A stretch of DNA of 9,716 nt from JBFLVN01 sp040758475 (GTDB taxonomy: Bacteria; JAGRBM01), in assembly GCA_040758475.1 (NCBI GenBank), contig JBFLVN010000140.1, positions 1 through 9,716 on the forward strand. Direction: 5' to 3'. The translations under genes and the position numbers were made by a program. Below, in pieces: positions 1-7,040 of this stretch (positions within the stretch are counted from its first letter, which is position 1; every line of letters begins with the position of its first letter). Below the pieces are notes generated by a model. The model searched no databases, was not told the DNA's origin, and saw nothing but the letters and a program-made list of their open reading frames with translations.

Positions 1-1445
1 AATTCCTGCAAGATCTGATTGACCAGCTGGGGGTTGGCTTTGCCCTGGGTTTTCTTCATCACCTGGCCCACGAAGAAGCCAAGGAGGGCGGTCTTGCCGC
101 TCCGGTACTGCTCGGCCTGGCCGGGGTTGGCTTTCACGACTTCCTCGCACACGGGGCGGATGGAGCCCTCATCGGCGATCTGGACGAGGCCTTTGGATTT
201 CACGATCTCTTCGGGCTTCTTCCCGGTCTGGTACATTTCCGCGAAAACGTCCTTGGCGATCTTCCCGGAAATGGTCCCCTTGGCGAGGAGGCCCAGGAGT
301 TCGCCCATGGCGTCCACGGAGACGGGGGATTCTTCGATGGACTTGCCCTGGACGTTTAATTCCCGAAGGAGCTCGTTCTTGATCCAGTTCGTAGCCGCCC
401 GGGCGTCCCCGCTCTTCTTCGCCACGGCCTCGAAGTAATCGGCGAGCTGGCGGTCGGCCGTGAGGGTCGAAGCTTCTTCAAAACTGTGGCCGTAGTCTTT
501 CCGGAACCGCTCGCGCCGCGCGATGGGGAGTTCGGGAAGTTCGCCCCGGCATTTCTCGATCCACTCCTCGGAAACTTCGAGGGGCAGGAGATCGGGCTCG
601 GGAAAATAGCGGTAGTCGTGGGCTTCTTCCTTGGAACGCATGGAGCGCGTCACGCCCTGGTCCGAATCGAAGAGGCGCGTCTCCTGGACCACCTTGCCGC
701 CGTCGAGGACGAGTGCCTCCTGGCGGCGGATCTCGTAGATGATGGCGCGCTCGACGAACTTGAAGGAATTGATGTTCTTGATCTCGACGCGCGTTCCGTA
801 CTTATCCGACCCTTTGGGACGGATGGATACGTTCGCGTCGCACCGGAGCGAGCCTTCCTGCATGTTCCCGTCGGAAACCCCCAGGTACCGGACGATCTCC
901 CGGAGCGTGCGCATGTACTCGGACGCCTCGGCGGGACTCCTAATATCGGGCTCGCTCACAACTTCCATCAAAGGCACGCCCGCGCGGTTCAGGTCGATGA
1001 GGGAAGCGTTCCCCCCCTCGGCGTTCTCGTGCAAACTTTTTCCCGCGTCCTCTTCCATGTGGATGCGGGTAAGCCGCACGCGCTTCCGGACGGGCTCGCC
1101 CCCTTCCACCGGGACTTCCACGTCGATGTGGCCGTGTTCGGCCAGCGGCTGCTCGTACTGGGAAATCTGATAAGCCTTGGGCAGGTCGGGATAGAAATAA
1201 TTCTTTCGCGCGAAGCGGGATTTCAAATTCACCCTGCAATTGGTCGCGATGGCCGTGCGGATGGCGAAGTCCACCGCCGTCCTGTTGATCTTGGGAAGGA
1301 CGCCCGGAAGCGCGAGGCAAATGGGGCAGGTGTTGGCGTTGGGCTCGGCGCCGAATTTGGTCGAGCAGCCGCAAAAGAGCTTGCTCTTCGTGCTCATCTG
1401 CACGTGGACTTCGAGTCCGATGACGGCTTCGAATTCGGTGGCCAT
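1..1445 (-). CDS. gatB: Aspartyl/glutamyl-tRNA(Asn/Gln) amidotransferase subunit B (3' end cut by window)
   Basis: GatB is the tRNA-binding kinase subunit of GatCAB. It phosphorylates Glu or Asp on misacylated tRNA(Gln)/tRNA(Asn) so that ammonia from GatA can amidate it, in the cytoplasm. The ATG at 1445 opens a frame with no stop down to base 1: 481 full codons of a protein normally about 475-485 residues long, so only a few codons are missing. Visible signatures are EAVIGLEVHVQ at residues 6-16, a zinc-site pattern with Cys25-x-Cys27 and Cys40-x-x-Cys43, HMEEDAGK, DLNRAGVPLMEVVSEPD, GTRVEIKNINSF and DYRYFPEPDL. The C-terminal YqeY-like tail includes SGKIAKDVFAEM. The start lies 2 nt after the gatA stop, so translation is probably coupled to gatA. 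Identity is essentially certain; only the terminus is unseen. Confidence 0.96.
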   Translation of the reverse strand, partial: MATEFEAVIGLEVHVQMSTKSKLFCGCSTKFGAEPNANTCPICLALPGVLPKINRTAVDFAIRTAIATNCRVNLKSRFARKNYFYPDLPKAYQISQYEQPLAEHGHIDVEVPVEGGEPVRKRVRLTRIHMEEDAGKSLHENAEGGNASLIDLNRAGVPLMEVVSEPDIRSPAEASEYMRTLREIVRYLGVSDGNMQEGSLRCDANVSIRPKGSDKYGTRVEIKNINSFKFVERAIIYEIRRQEALVLDGGKVVQETRLFDSDQGVTRSMRSKEEAHDYRYFPEPDLLPLEVSEEWIEKCRGELPELPIARRERFRKDYGHSFEEASTLTADRQLADYFEAVAKKSGDARAATNWIKNELLRELNVQGKSIEESPVSVDAMGELLGLLAKGTISGKIAKDVFAEMYQTGKKPEEIVKSKGLVQIADEGSIRPVCEEVVKANPGQAEQYRSGKTALLGFFVGQVMKKTQGKANPQLVNQILQE

Positions 1446-1447
1446 GG

Positions 1448-2911
1448 TTAGAGCTTCGGCCTCTTCGCGTGCCAATCCGTAGCGCGCTCGTAGTTCCCGG
1501 CCACGCGGAAGATGCGCTCTTCTTCCAAGTGCGGCGCGATGAGCTGGAGCCCGATGGGAAGCCCTTTTTCCGAAAACCCGCAGGGAACGCTCATGCCCGG
1601 AAGGCCCGCCAGGTTGATCGAGATCGTAAAAATGTCCGAGAGGTACATCTGGAGCGGGTCGCCGGTCTTTTCGCCCAATTTAAAGGCCGGGGTCGGGGCG
1701 ACGGGCGTGGCGATCACGTCCACCTTCTCGAAGGCTTTTACGAAATCATCGCGGATAAGGCGCCGGACTTTCTGGGCCTTGCCGTAGTAGGCGTCGTAGT
1801 AACCCGCCGAGAGGCAGAAAGTCCCAAGGAGGATTCTCCGCTTCACTTCCGCGCCGAAGCCCTCGGAGCGGCTCCCCATATAAAGATCGAGCAAATCCTT
1901 GGGGGCGGGCACCCGGTAGCCGTAGCGAACGCCGTCGTACCGGGCGAGGTTCGAGCTCGCCTCCGCCGTGGCGACTAAATAGTAGCAGGCCACCGCGTAC
2001 TCGGTGTGGGGGAGATCGACTTCGACGACCTTGCCGCCGAGTTCTTCGAGCTTTTTGATCGCCCCGCGGACGGCTTTTTCCACGTCCGCGTCCAGGCCGC
2101 CGATGAAGTACTGCTTGGGCACGCCGATCCGAAGGTCACCCATCTTGGAGGAACAAGCCGCCCGGAAATCGGGCAGCGGCGCTTCGAGGGAGGTCGAATC
2201 CATCGGGTCGTAGCCGCCGATCGTCTGGAGGATCAAGGCGCAGTCTTCGGCCGTCCAGGCCATGGGGCCGACCTGATCGAGGCTTGAGGCATAGGCGATG
2301 ACGCCGTACCGGGAGACCCTCCCGTACGTGGGCTTGATGCCGCAGATGCCCGTGTGAGAGGCGGGCTGGCGGATGGAGCCGCCCGTGTCCGTCCCCAAGG
2401 CGCCCGCGCAAAGGCCCGCCGCCACGGCGGCCGCGCTCCCGCCCGAAGAGCCGCCCGGCGTGCGCTCCAAGTCCCAGGGGTTTTTCGTGACGCCGTAGGC
2501 CGAGTTCTCCGTCGAACTCCCCATGGCGAATTCGTCCAGATTGAGTTTCCCAAGGAAAACCGCGCCCGCTTCGCGGAGGCGCTTGGAAACCGTCGCTTCG
2601 TACGGCGGGCGGAATCCTTTTAGAATCTTGCTCCCCGCCGTCGTCTCGACGCCGTGGGTGAGCACGATGTCCTTGATGCCGAGGGGAACGCCGTCGAGGG
2701 GCCCTAGCGCCCGCCCCGCCGCCCGGCGCTCATCAGAAGTTTTCGCCGCCGCCAGAGCGCCTTTTTCGTCTACGAGAAGGTACGAGTGAATCTTGCCGTC
2801 AAGCTTCTGAATGCGGTCCAGGTACCCGCGCGTCGCGTCCGCGCTCGAGAGTTTCTTCTCGGAAAGCGCGCGGGAAACATCCGCGAGGGAGAGGTTCGTC
2901 ACGTCGCCCAT
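1448..2911 (-). CDS. gatA: Aspartyl/glutamyl-tRNA(Asn/Gln) amidotransferase subunit A
   Basis: GatA is the glutaminase subunit of GatCAB, releasing ammonia from glutamine (or asparagine) that is channelled to GatB. The 487-residue product has the usual family length and belongs to the amidase-signature superfamily. The Ser-cisSer-Lys triad is readable: Lys80 in PLGIKD, cis-Ser155 in TPGGSSGGS and nucleophile Ser179 in GTDTGGSIRQP. The following stretch around GIKPTYGRVSRYGVIAYASS (residues 191-210) and SLDQVGP is typical of GatA rather than of other amidases. The ATG at 2911 begins 3 nt after the gatC stop and no strong ribosome-binding site precedes it, consistent with coupling in a gatC-gatA-gatB operon. 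I see no missing key residue or frameshift. Confidence 0.98.
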   Translation of the reverse strand: MGDVTNLSLADVSRALSEKKLSSADATRGYLDRIQKLDGKIHSYLLVDEKGALAAAKTSDERRAAGRALGPLDGVPLGIKDIVLTHGVETTAGSKILKGFRPPYEATVSKRLREAGAVFLGKLNLDEFAMGSSTENSAYGVTKNPWDLERTPGGSSGGSAAAVAAGLCAGALGTDTGGSIRQPASHTGICGIKPTYGRVSRYGVIAYASSLDQVGPMAWTAEDCALILQTIGGYDPMDSTSLEAPLPDFRAACSSKMGDLRIGVPKQYFIGGLDADVEKAVRGAIKKLEELGGKVVEVDLPHTEYAVACYYLVATAEASSNLARYDGVRYGYRVPAPKDLLDLYMGSRSEGFGAEVKRRILLGTFCLSAGYYDAYYGKAQKVRRLIRDDFVKAFEKVDVIATPVAPTPAFKLGEKTGDPLQMYLSDIFTISINLAGLPGMSVPCGFSEKGLPIGLQLIAPHLEEERIFRVAGNYERATDWHAKRPKL

Positions 2912-2914
2912 GGC

Positions 2915-3202
2915 TTATTCGATCACCGGCGGGACGCGGAACATCCCCTGCTCCGCCTCGGGGGCGTTCGCCGTCACTTCCGCTTTCGGGAAATCGCTCG
3001 TCACCTTGTCCTCGCGGAACGGCGTCTTCGCGGGGACCACGTGGGCGAGGGGTTCCACTTTCGAGACGTCGAGCTGATTCAACTTTTCCACGTAGCCTAA
3101 GATGGCCGATAGCTCCTCGCTCGCCTTCGCGGCCTCCGAATCCGAGAGGCGCAGGCGCGCGAGCCTCGCGATCTTCTTGGCGTCTTCGGATGTGATCTTC
3201 AT
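2915..3202 (-). CDS. gatC: Aspartyl/glutamyl-tRNA(Asn/Gln) amidotransferase subunit C
   Basis: GatC is the small subunit that wraps the GatA-GatB interface and stabilises the amidotransferase. The product is 95 residues, the normal length. It opens with MKITSEDAKKIARLARLRLS, the N-terminal helix typical of GatC, followed by the LSAILGYVEKLNQLDVSKVE helix and linker, and it ends PFREDKV...MFRVPPVIE, also typical of the family. The ATG at 3202 is preceded by a weak purine patch only (GGCGG about 10 nt upstream). It is the first gene of gatCAB and lies 199 nt downstream of the higA stop on the same strand, so readthrough from higBA is possible. A poor promoter candidate for gatCAB (TTGCCC, 15-nt spacer, TGATAC, read leftwards over 3272-3246) is the best I can find. 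Confidence 0.94.
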   Translation of the reverse strand: MKITSEDAKKIARLARLRLSDSEAAKASEELSAILGYVEKLNQLDVSKVEPLAHVVPAKTPFREDKVTSDFPKAEVTANAPEAEQGMFRVPPVIE

Positions 3203-3401
3203 AAATCCAAACCGCCCGGCATTCAGTGGAAACGGGGGCTAGGAGGTATCACACGCCCTCGGGAGGGGGCAAGGCGGGAAGCACGGCGGGGGCAGTTCCT
3301 GGTATAAGAGCCAAAGGCGCAGATTGGCGAGCGCGAGGCTCGTGATGAGTGATCGCCAGGGCCTCCTTCACCGTCCACTGGAAAGGCGGAGGATTGGCCC
3401 C

Positions 3402-3719
3402 CTAGGCGCCCACCTCTGGCACGTGCAGGCGCACGCTTTTTTTGCCGAAGTGGGCCCGGATTTCGATCTCCCCGCCCATGGCCCGGATGACGTCCCGGAT
3501 GGTGGAAAAAAGAAAATCCCGGCGGCCCTCCACCTTGGAGACTTTCGACTGGGTGGCTTTCAGGGCCCGGGCCACCTCGGCCTGGGTCTTGCCGAGCATT
3601 TTCCGGATTTCCCTCAAATCCATCTCCAGGAGTTCCTGCGCCACCTTCCGGTCGATCCGGGCGAGCGTTTCGGGGGGCAGGTTCCGTTTGCGCACGTCCT
3701 TCCATTTGTGGAGTTTCAT
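3402..3719 (-). CDS. HigA-like XRE-family HTH antitoxin
   Basis: This is the probable antitoxin of a toxin-first type II module: it should bind and inhibit the upstream-encoded toxin and repress the shared promoter. The 105-residue product opens MKLHKWKDVRKRNLPPETLA, continues with a long charged helix (about residues 20-40), then a Cro/C1-type helix-turn-helix at about 35-85. TQAEVARALKA is the first HTH helix and TQSKVSKVEGR the recognition-helix region. IRAMGGEIEIRAHF then resembles the C-terminal part of HigA2-type antitoxins. The ATG at 3719 overlaps the toxin stop by 4 nt (ATGA, 3716-3719), implying translational coupling. The toxin-antitoxin order and the HTH domain are the HigBA arrangement. 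Family assignment is by recognition; function has not been tested. Confidence 0.87.
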   Translation of the reverse strand: MKLHKWKDVRKRNLPPETLARIDRKVAQELLEMDLREIRKMLGKTQAEVARALKATQSKVSKVEGRRDFLFSTIRDVIRAMGGEIEIRAHFGKKSVRLHVPEVGA

Positions 3720-4063
3720 TTTTCCTTCCTCTTGGCTTCTTCTTTGAGGTATTTTTTCCAGATTTTCTCGGCTACTGGAATCATCGCCTGGTAAAACCGT
3801 TTTCCCTCTTTCGTTCCGCCGATGAGCAGCACCGCGTCCCGGCTCGAATCGAAAATGTAGAACACTCTGATGGCCTTGCCCCTCGACTGGACGCGCAGTT
3901 CCCGGATGGGCCACCGGGAGCCCTGAATGGCCGAGGACTTGGGGAACCCGAGGCGCACGCCCTGGCCCTCCAGGAAGTCCACCGCTTCGGTCACGGCCTC
4001 CGAATCCGCCGTTTCCAGCCCATCGTACCATTCCACGAATTCGTCGGTCGTGACCACTTCCAC
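3716..4063 (-). CDS. HigB/RelE-type toxin, phage Gp49-like family
   Basis: This is a predicted ribosome-dependent mRNA interferase of the RelE superfamily (HigB, Gp49-like, Pfam PF05973). After the start it reads EVVTTDEFVEWYDGL, then FPKSSAIQGSRWPIRELRV, IRVFYIFDSSRDAVLLIGGTKEG and FYQAMIPVAEKIWKKYL. Family hallmarks are the basic-hydrophobic ELR strand, the LLIGGTKEG strand and the C-terminal helix. The longest frame begins at a TTG at 4069, but that codon abuts the -10 element at 4070-4075 and should lie upstream of the transcript. I therefore chose the GTG at 4063, which falls exactly on the predicted +1 and gives 115 residues (117 from the TTG). There is no room for a Shine-Dalgarno sequence, so the start would be leaderless. 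The stop overlaps the antitoxin start by 4 nt. Confidence 0.86.
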   Translation of the reverse strand: MEVVTTDEFVEWYDGLETADSEAVTEAVDFLEGQGVRLGFPKSSAIQGSRWPIRELRVQSRGKAIRVFYIFDSSRDAVLLIGGTKEGKRFYQAMIPVAEKIWKKYLKEEAKRKEK

Positions 4064-4069
4064 GTCCAA

Positions 4070-4098
4070 ATTATGCCATAGAAGGGATATTCTATCAA
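4070..4098 (-). promoter_or_regulatory. Sigma70-type promoter of the higBA-like operon
   Basis: Reading the minus strand, TTGATA (4098-4093) is followed by exactly 17 nt and then CATAAT (4075-4070). Each hexamer matches consensus at five of six positions, in an otherwise GC-rich window. Seven bases past the -10 the predicted +1 is 4063, the G of an in-frame GTG of the toxin gene. This is the strongest promoter match I see in the window. Confidence 0.8.
4078..4095. promoter_or_regulatory. Inverted repeat, probable HigA operator
   Basis: ATAGAA (4078-4083) and TTCTAT (4090-4095) form a perfect 6-bp inverted repeat separated by 6 nt. It sits inside the spacer and the edge of the -35 element of the higBA promoter, where a dimeric HTH repressor would block RNA polymerase. 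HigA-type antitoxins are known to repress their own operons from such sites; that this particular repeat is bound is inference. Confidence 0.62.
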
Positions 4099-4216
4099 GG
4101 GGATAATACGGGGAGCCCGGAGCGGGTGGCGCCGGGGCGGTTGGCTCACATCAGAGCCACACCTGCTCTCAATGGCCGTAAAGATATGCGAAATTGGAGA
4201 TCATTGAGCGATTGAG

Positions 4217-5734
4217 CTAACCGCCAAGTCCCTGAACCAGCACCGAAAGCGATCTCGGCGGGAGCGTGAGGCCCCGGCTCTTTCCGGCGGGGATGTCCCG
4301 GCTGGCGGGGGAGACTTCCTCCGGGCGGCCGGGAAGGTTTTCGGCCGTGATGGAGGGGCCCGTGAGCGTGTGGAGCCGGGCGTCCCCCGCGGGGGAAGCG
4401 CCGGCGTAGTCGATCTCCACTTCGAGCGGTTCTTCGTGGTGGCGGTTCAGGAGGAACAGGGCAGCCTTGGTCCGGTCCTTCGAGAGCGTGGCGCTCGCCG
4501 CCAGGAAGGGGACGTCCTTTGCCGCCCGGATTCCCCGGAGTTTCTTGGAAGAGTAGGAAGGCCCCGCTACCCGCGCCGGAACGGAAGTCTCCCGGGCGTG
4601 ACCGGTGAACAGGCGAAAGACGTGGAAGAGGGGAGTCCGCGAGCAGCGGTCGAGGTCCGTCAGGAGGGGCGGACAGAGCAGATTAACGAGCGACGAAAGG
4701 TTCGCGATCTTCACGAGACCGGCGCGCTGCTGGAAGCACATGAGATGGAGCGCGCAGCCCAGGGCGTCGCGCAGGACCGCCCGGGGGCGGACGATCTGGG
4801 GGAAATTCCAGTGGATGTTCCACTCGTCCACCGCCAGCGGGATGGAGCGCCCCGCCACGCGCCGCACCTGCGCGTCCACGGTGTCGAGTTTCCAGAGGAC
4901 CGTCTGGTCGAGCGAGAGGAGCGAGTACCACTCGGGGACCGTGCCGCGGGCGGGGAGGATGATCTGCCAGGGCTTGTAGTCCTGGGGCAGGTAGATGTGG
5001 ACCGCCAGGTAATCGATCTCATCCGCCGCTTTTTCGAGGAGTCCCTCGTTCCACTTAAGCTGATACGTGTCGGCCCCGTTCGCCACGGTCTCGATCCCGG
5101 GATCGGCCGCCTTCATGGCCTCGCGGAATTCGAGGTAACGCGCCGCGTATTTCCGGGAACTCGTATGCCCGTGTTCCCAGATGGCGAATTGCTCGTTGCC
5201 GATGCTCCAGAGCTTGCAGGCGGGAAGGCCCTCGCGGGCTTTTCCGGAAAGGTATTCGACCCAGGCCGCCGCTTCTTCGGGCCCGGCCGTGCCGGCGTTC
5301 GCGCAGAAATAAGGCTCGCAGTTCCAGTCGCGGCAGAGTCCCAGGAATTCATCGGTCCCCAGCTCATTGTGGACGGGCGGGCCGAAGCGCTTTCCCAGGC
5401 GTCCCCAAAAACGGTTGCGGTAGGACTTGGGCCGGTCTTTCCCGACGCCGTCTTTCCAACGGTAGACGTCGGCGAAACAGCCCCCGGGCCAGCGAAGGAG
5501 CACGGGGTCCAAGTCCCGGCAGGCTTCCCAAACGTCTTTCCGGTAGCCGGTGCCGGTGAGCGGGGCCGAGGAGCCTTTCTCGGGAAAGAGGCCCCCCGAG
5601 ATCATGCGGCCGAGTTCTTCGAGAAAATGCCCGTAAATCCGCCGGTCGATGGGGACGGCCGGGGCGGAGGCATCGACACGAACCTGGGTGGGAGGCAGGG
5701 GGCTTGCGATGGGCACCAAAAACTCCGCCCTCAT
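4217..5734 (-). CDS. GH51 alpha-L-arabinofuranosidase
   Basis: This is a predicted retaining exo-glycosidase removing terminal alpha-L-arabinofuranose from arabinan, arabinoxylan or their oligosaccharides. The 505-residue product has the GH51 layout. IYGHFLEELGRMISGGLF (residues 33-50) and RWPGGCFADVYRWKDGVG (81-98) begin the catalytic barrel, followed by NELGTDEF (123-130) and CANAGTAGPEEAAAWVEY (144-161). SIGNE carries acid/base Glu181, VHIY is at 245-248, and VDEWN carries nucleophile Glu304. A beta-sandwich domain probably occupies about 390-505. I see no convincing signal peptide, so it likely acts in the cytoplasm on imported oligosaccharides. A GGAG precedes the ATG by 5 nt. No sugar transporter or pentose gene lies alongside it in this window. 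Fine specificity (arabinan versus arabinoxylan) cannot be read from sequence. Confidence 0.93.
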   Translation of the reverse strand: MRAEFLVPIASPLPPTQVRVDASAPAVPIDRRIYGHFLEELGRMISGGLFPEKGSSAPLTGTGYRKDVWEACRDLDPVLLRWPGGCFADVYRWKDGVGKDRPKSYRNRFWGRLGKRFGPPVHNELGTDEFLGLCRDWNCEPYFCANAGTAGPEEAAAWVEYLSGKAREGLPACKLWSIGNEQFAIWEHGHTSSRKYAARYLEFREAMKAADPGIETVANGADTYQLKWNEGLLEKAADEIDYLAVHIYLPQDYKPWQIILPARGTVPEWYSLLSLDQTVLWKLDTVDAQVRRVAGRSIPLAVDEWNIHWNFPQIVRPRAVLRDALGCALHLMCFQQRAGLVKIANLSSLVNLLCPPLLTDLDRCSRTPLFHVFRLFTGHARETSVPARVAGPSYSSKKLRGIRAAKDVPFLAASATLSKDRTKAALFLLNRHHEEPLEVEIDYAGASPAGDARLHTLTGPSITAENLPGRPEEVSPASRDIPAGKSRGLTLPPRSLSVLVQGLGG

Positions 5735-5852
5735 TTTCGCTCCGATTTGCCGCGCGAGTCAACGCCAGCCGAAATCCTTTGAATCCTCTTTCCCTCTTGC
5801 TCCCATCGGCTAGCCTATTCCCATCCATCCCAATTCCGGGCGGAGGTGGGGC

Positions 5853-7001
5853 ATGGCGCAGCACATCCTTTATTACGCGACGAACCGGGGGCACGAGGGG
5901 GCCGACCGCTGGCATCCCAAGCGTTACGGGAAGAACTTCAGCGCCGACGGGCGGGAGAACCTGCGGTTTGGGAAACTCACGGTCCCGGTGGACGAGGCCC
6001 GCATCCGGGCCTTTCTCCGGGAGAAGATCGGCAAAGAGGGGACCGGAAACGGCGAGGCCCTTAGCGAATACCTCGCCAAGTGCCTCCCCAAGGGGAAGAT
6101 CGAGGCTTTTCAAGAAGGAAAGATCGATCCCAATCTCACCGACGACCAGCAGCTAAACAAATTGGGCTCGCTTGGATTTTTCTCCGAACTCAAGGGGCAG
6201 ATGATAAAGAGCACGGACGTGCTCGTGTTCGTCCACGGCTACAACGTGAACTGGGAGGACGCCGCCGCCTCGGCCCTCGCCCTCCAGTGCATGGCAAGCC
6301 AGGGGGAGGCTGATAATTTCGAGAAGATTCTGGTCGTCCTTTTCTCCTGGCCATCGGACGGCAGCATGTTCCCCTACCGGGCCTACGCCGCCGACCGGGC
6401 CGATGCGCGGGATTCGGGCCATGCCGTGGGCCGGGCGTTCTTGAAGCTGCGGGACTTTCTCGCAAATCTCCGCGAGGAAGCGCGCCTCGGGAATACGAAG
6501 CTCTGCGAACAGGAGATGCACCTCCTCTGCCATTCGATGGGGAACTTCGTCCTGCAAAACGCCCTGGCGCGCCTTGCCGAATACCACCCGGGGGATCAGC
6601 TCCCAAGGCTCTTCGAGAACGCCTTCCTCTGCGCCGCCGACGTGGACGACCGCGTCCTTCAAGAGGGCGAGGCGCTCTCGCGCCTTCCCGAAATATCCCG
6701 GGGCGTGAGCGTCTACTACAACAAATACGACAAGGCCCTTCTCATCTCGGACAAGACCAAGGGCAATCCCGACCGGCTCGGGACGAACGGGGCCGCGAAG
6801 CCCTACCAACTGCACAACAAAATCCACCAGATCGACTGCACCCCCGTGGTGGCCCAGGGATTCACGGAGCACAGCTACTACCTTTCGGGGAAAGTGAACG
6901 CCGACATCCGGCAAACGCTCGCGGGCATTCCCCAGGAAGACGCAAAAACCCGCTCCCGTGAGGCCACGGGCGAGCTGCCGAATCTGTGGCGGATGAAATA
7001 G
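5853..7001 (+). CDS. DUF900-type alpha/beta hydrolase (serine esterase/lipase-like)
   Basis: This is a predicted serine hydrolase of the alpha/beta fold, matching the DUF900 family (Pfam PF05990); the substrate is unknown. The 382-residue protein begins HILYYATNRGHEG, the usual N-terminal motif of this family. It then shows DVLVFVHGYNVNWEDAA (residues 122-138, HGY oxyanion region), FSWPSDGSMFPY (164-175), the nucleophile elbow CHSMGN with Ser228, and AADVDD (261-266). YDKALLIS carries the likely acid Asp293 and TEHSYY the likely base His340, so the triad looks complete. I see no signal peptide or membrane segment. The start is well supported by GGAGGT at 5842-5847, five nt before the ATG. It diverges from the arabinofuranosidase across 118 nt without a clear promoter, and stops 6 nt before the AT-rich promoter region of the next pair. 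Confidence 0.86.
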   Translation: MAQHILYYATNRGHEGADRWHPKRYGKNFSADGRENLRFGKLTVPVDEARIRAFLREKIGKEGTGNGEALSEYLAKCLPKGKIEAFQEGKIDPNLTDDQQLNKLGSLGFFSELKGQMIKSTDVLVFVHGYNVNWEDAAASALALQCMASQGEADNFEKILVVLFSWPSDGSMFPYRAYAADRADARDSGHAVGRAFLKLRDFLANLREEARLGNTKLCEQEMHLLCHSMGNFVLQNALARLAEYHPGDQLPRLFENAFLCAADVDDRVLQEGEALSRLPEISRGVSVYYNKYDKALLISDKTKGNPDRLGTNGAAKPYQLHNKIHQIDCTPVVAQGFTEHSYYLSGKVNADIRQTLAGIPQEDAKTRSREATGELPNLWRMK

Positions 7002-7008
7002 AGCTTTG

Positions 7009-7017
7009 TGGTATACT
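7009..7017 (+). promoter_or_regulatory. Extended -10 promoter of mntA-hepT
   Basis: TGGTATACT is a TGn extended -10 element followed by TATACT (7012-7017, five of six consensus bases). I see no recognisable -35 at 16-18 nt spacing, which extended -10 promoters can tolerate. The predicted +1 is about 7024-7025, leaving a leader of about 16 nt before the GTG at 7041. It would let the toxin-antitoxin pair be transcribed apart from the upstream hydrolase. Confidence 0.6.
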
Positions 7018-7021
7018 ATGA

Positions 7022-7037
7022 CCTATTGAGGGATAGG
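7022..7037. repeat. Small inverted repeat at the mntA transcription start
   Basis: CCTAT (7022-7026) and ATAGG (7033-7037) are perfect inverted arms separated by TGAGGG, the 6-nt loop that contains the Shine-Dalgarno sequence of mntA. If the +1 is near 7024, most of the left arm is at or upstream of it, so the repeat would be a DNA operator rather than an RNA hairpin. The arms are short and chance is a real alternative. Confidence 0.35.
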
Positions 7038-7040
7038 GCC

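Noticed and set aside
486..1451. Long plus-strand open frame (321 codons) opposite gatB
   Set aside because: It lies antisense to gatB, whose translation matches the family end to end. Its product is low-complexity in character and shows no recognisable motif; antisense frames in GC-rich genes are often long.
3246..3272. Possible gatCAB promoter read leftwards (TTGCCC, 15-nt spacer, TGATAC)
   Set aside because: The spacer is short and the -35 matches only TTG plus one more base. It is mentioned under gatC as the best candidate but not listed as a feature.
3325..3358. Inverted repeats between higA and gatC (TGGCGA...TCGCCA, and CGAGC-GCGAG-GCTCG inside)
   Set aside because: The stems are 5-6 bp in GC-rich intergenic DNA with no T tract on either strand, so neither a terminator nor a defined regulatory hairpin is supported.
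4102..4107. GATAAT as a plus-strand -10 element
   Set aside because: No -35 or TGn extension is present, and it would drive transcription antisense into the 3' end of the arabinofuranosidase gene.
4142..4159. Hairpin TGGCTC-ACATCA-GAGCCA after the arabinofuranosidase gene
   Set aside because: It has a perfect 6-bp stem in the right place for a minus-strand terminator, but no T tract follows, so it would be at best a weak or factor-assisted terminator.
4203..4218. Tandem ATTGAGC repeat next to the arabinofuranosidase stop
   Set aside because: There are only two copies of a 7-nt unit, which is not enough to call an iteron, attachment site or microsatellite.
4370..5782. Plus-strand open frame of 470 codons opposite the arabinofuranosidase
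   Set aside because: The minus-strand reading has both GH51 catalytic glutamates and all flanking motifs. The plus-strand frame is rich in Arg, Gly, Pro and Asp and is a shadow of GC-rich codons.
5735..5852. Divergent promoters between the arabinofuranosidase and hydrolase genes
   Set aside because: TTGAAT (5779-5784, plus strand) and TTGACT (minus strand, near 5760) look like -35 elements, but neither has a recognisable -10 at 16-18 nt.
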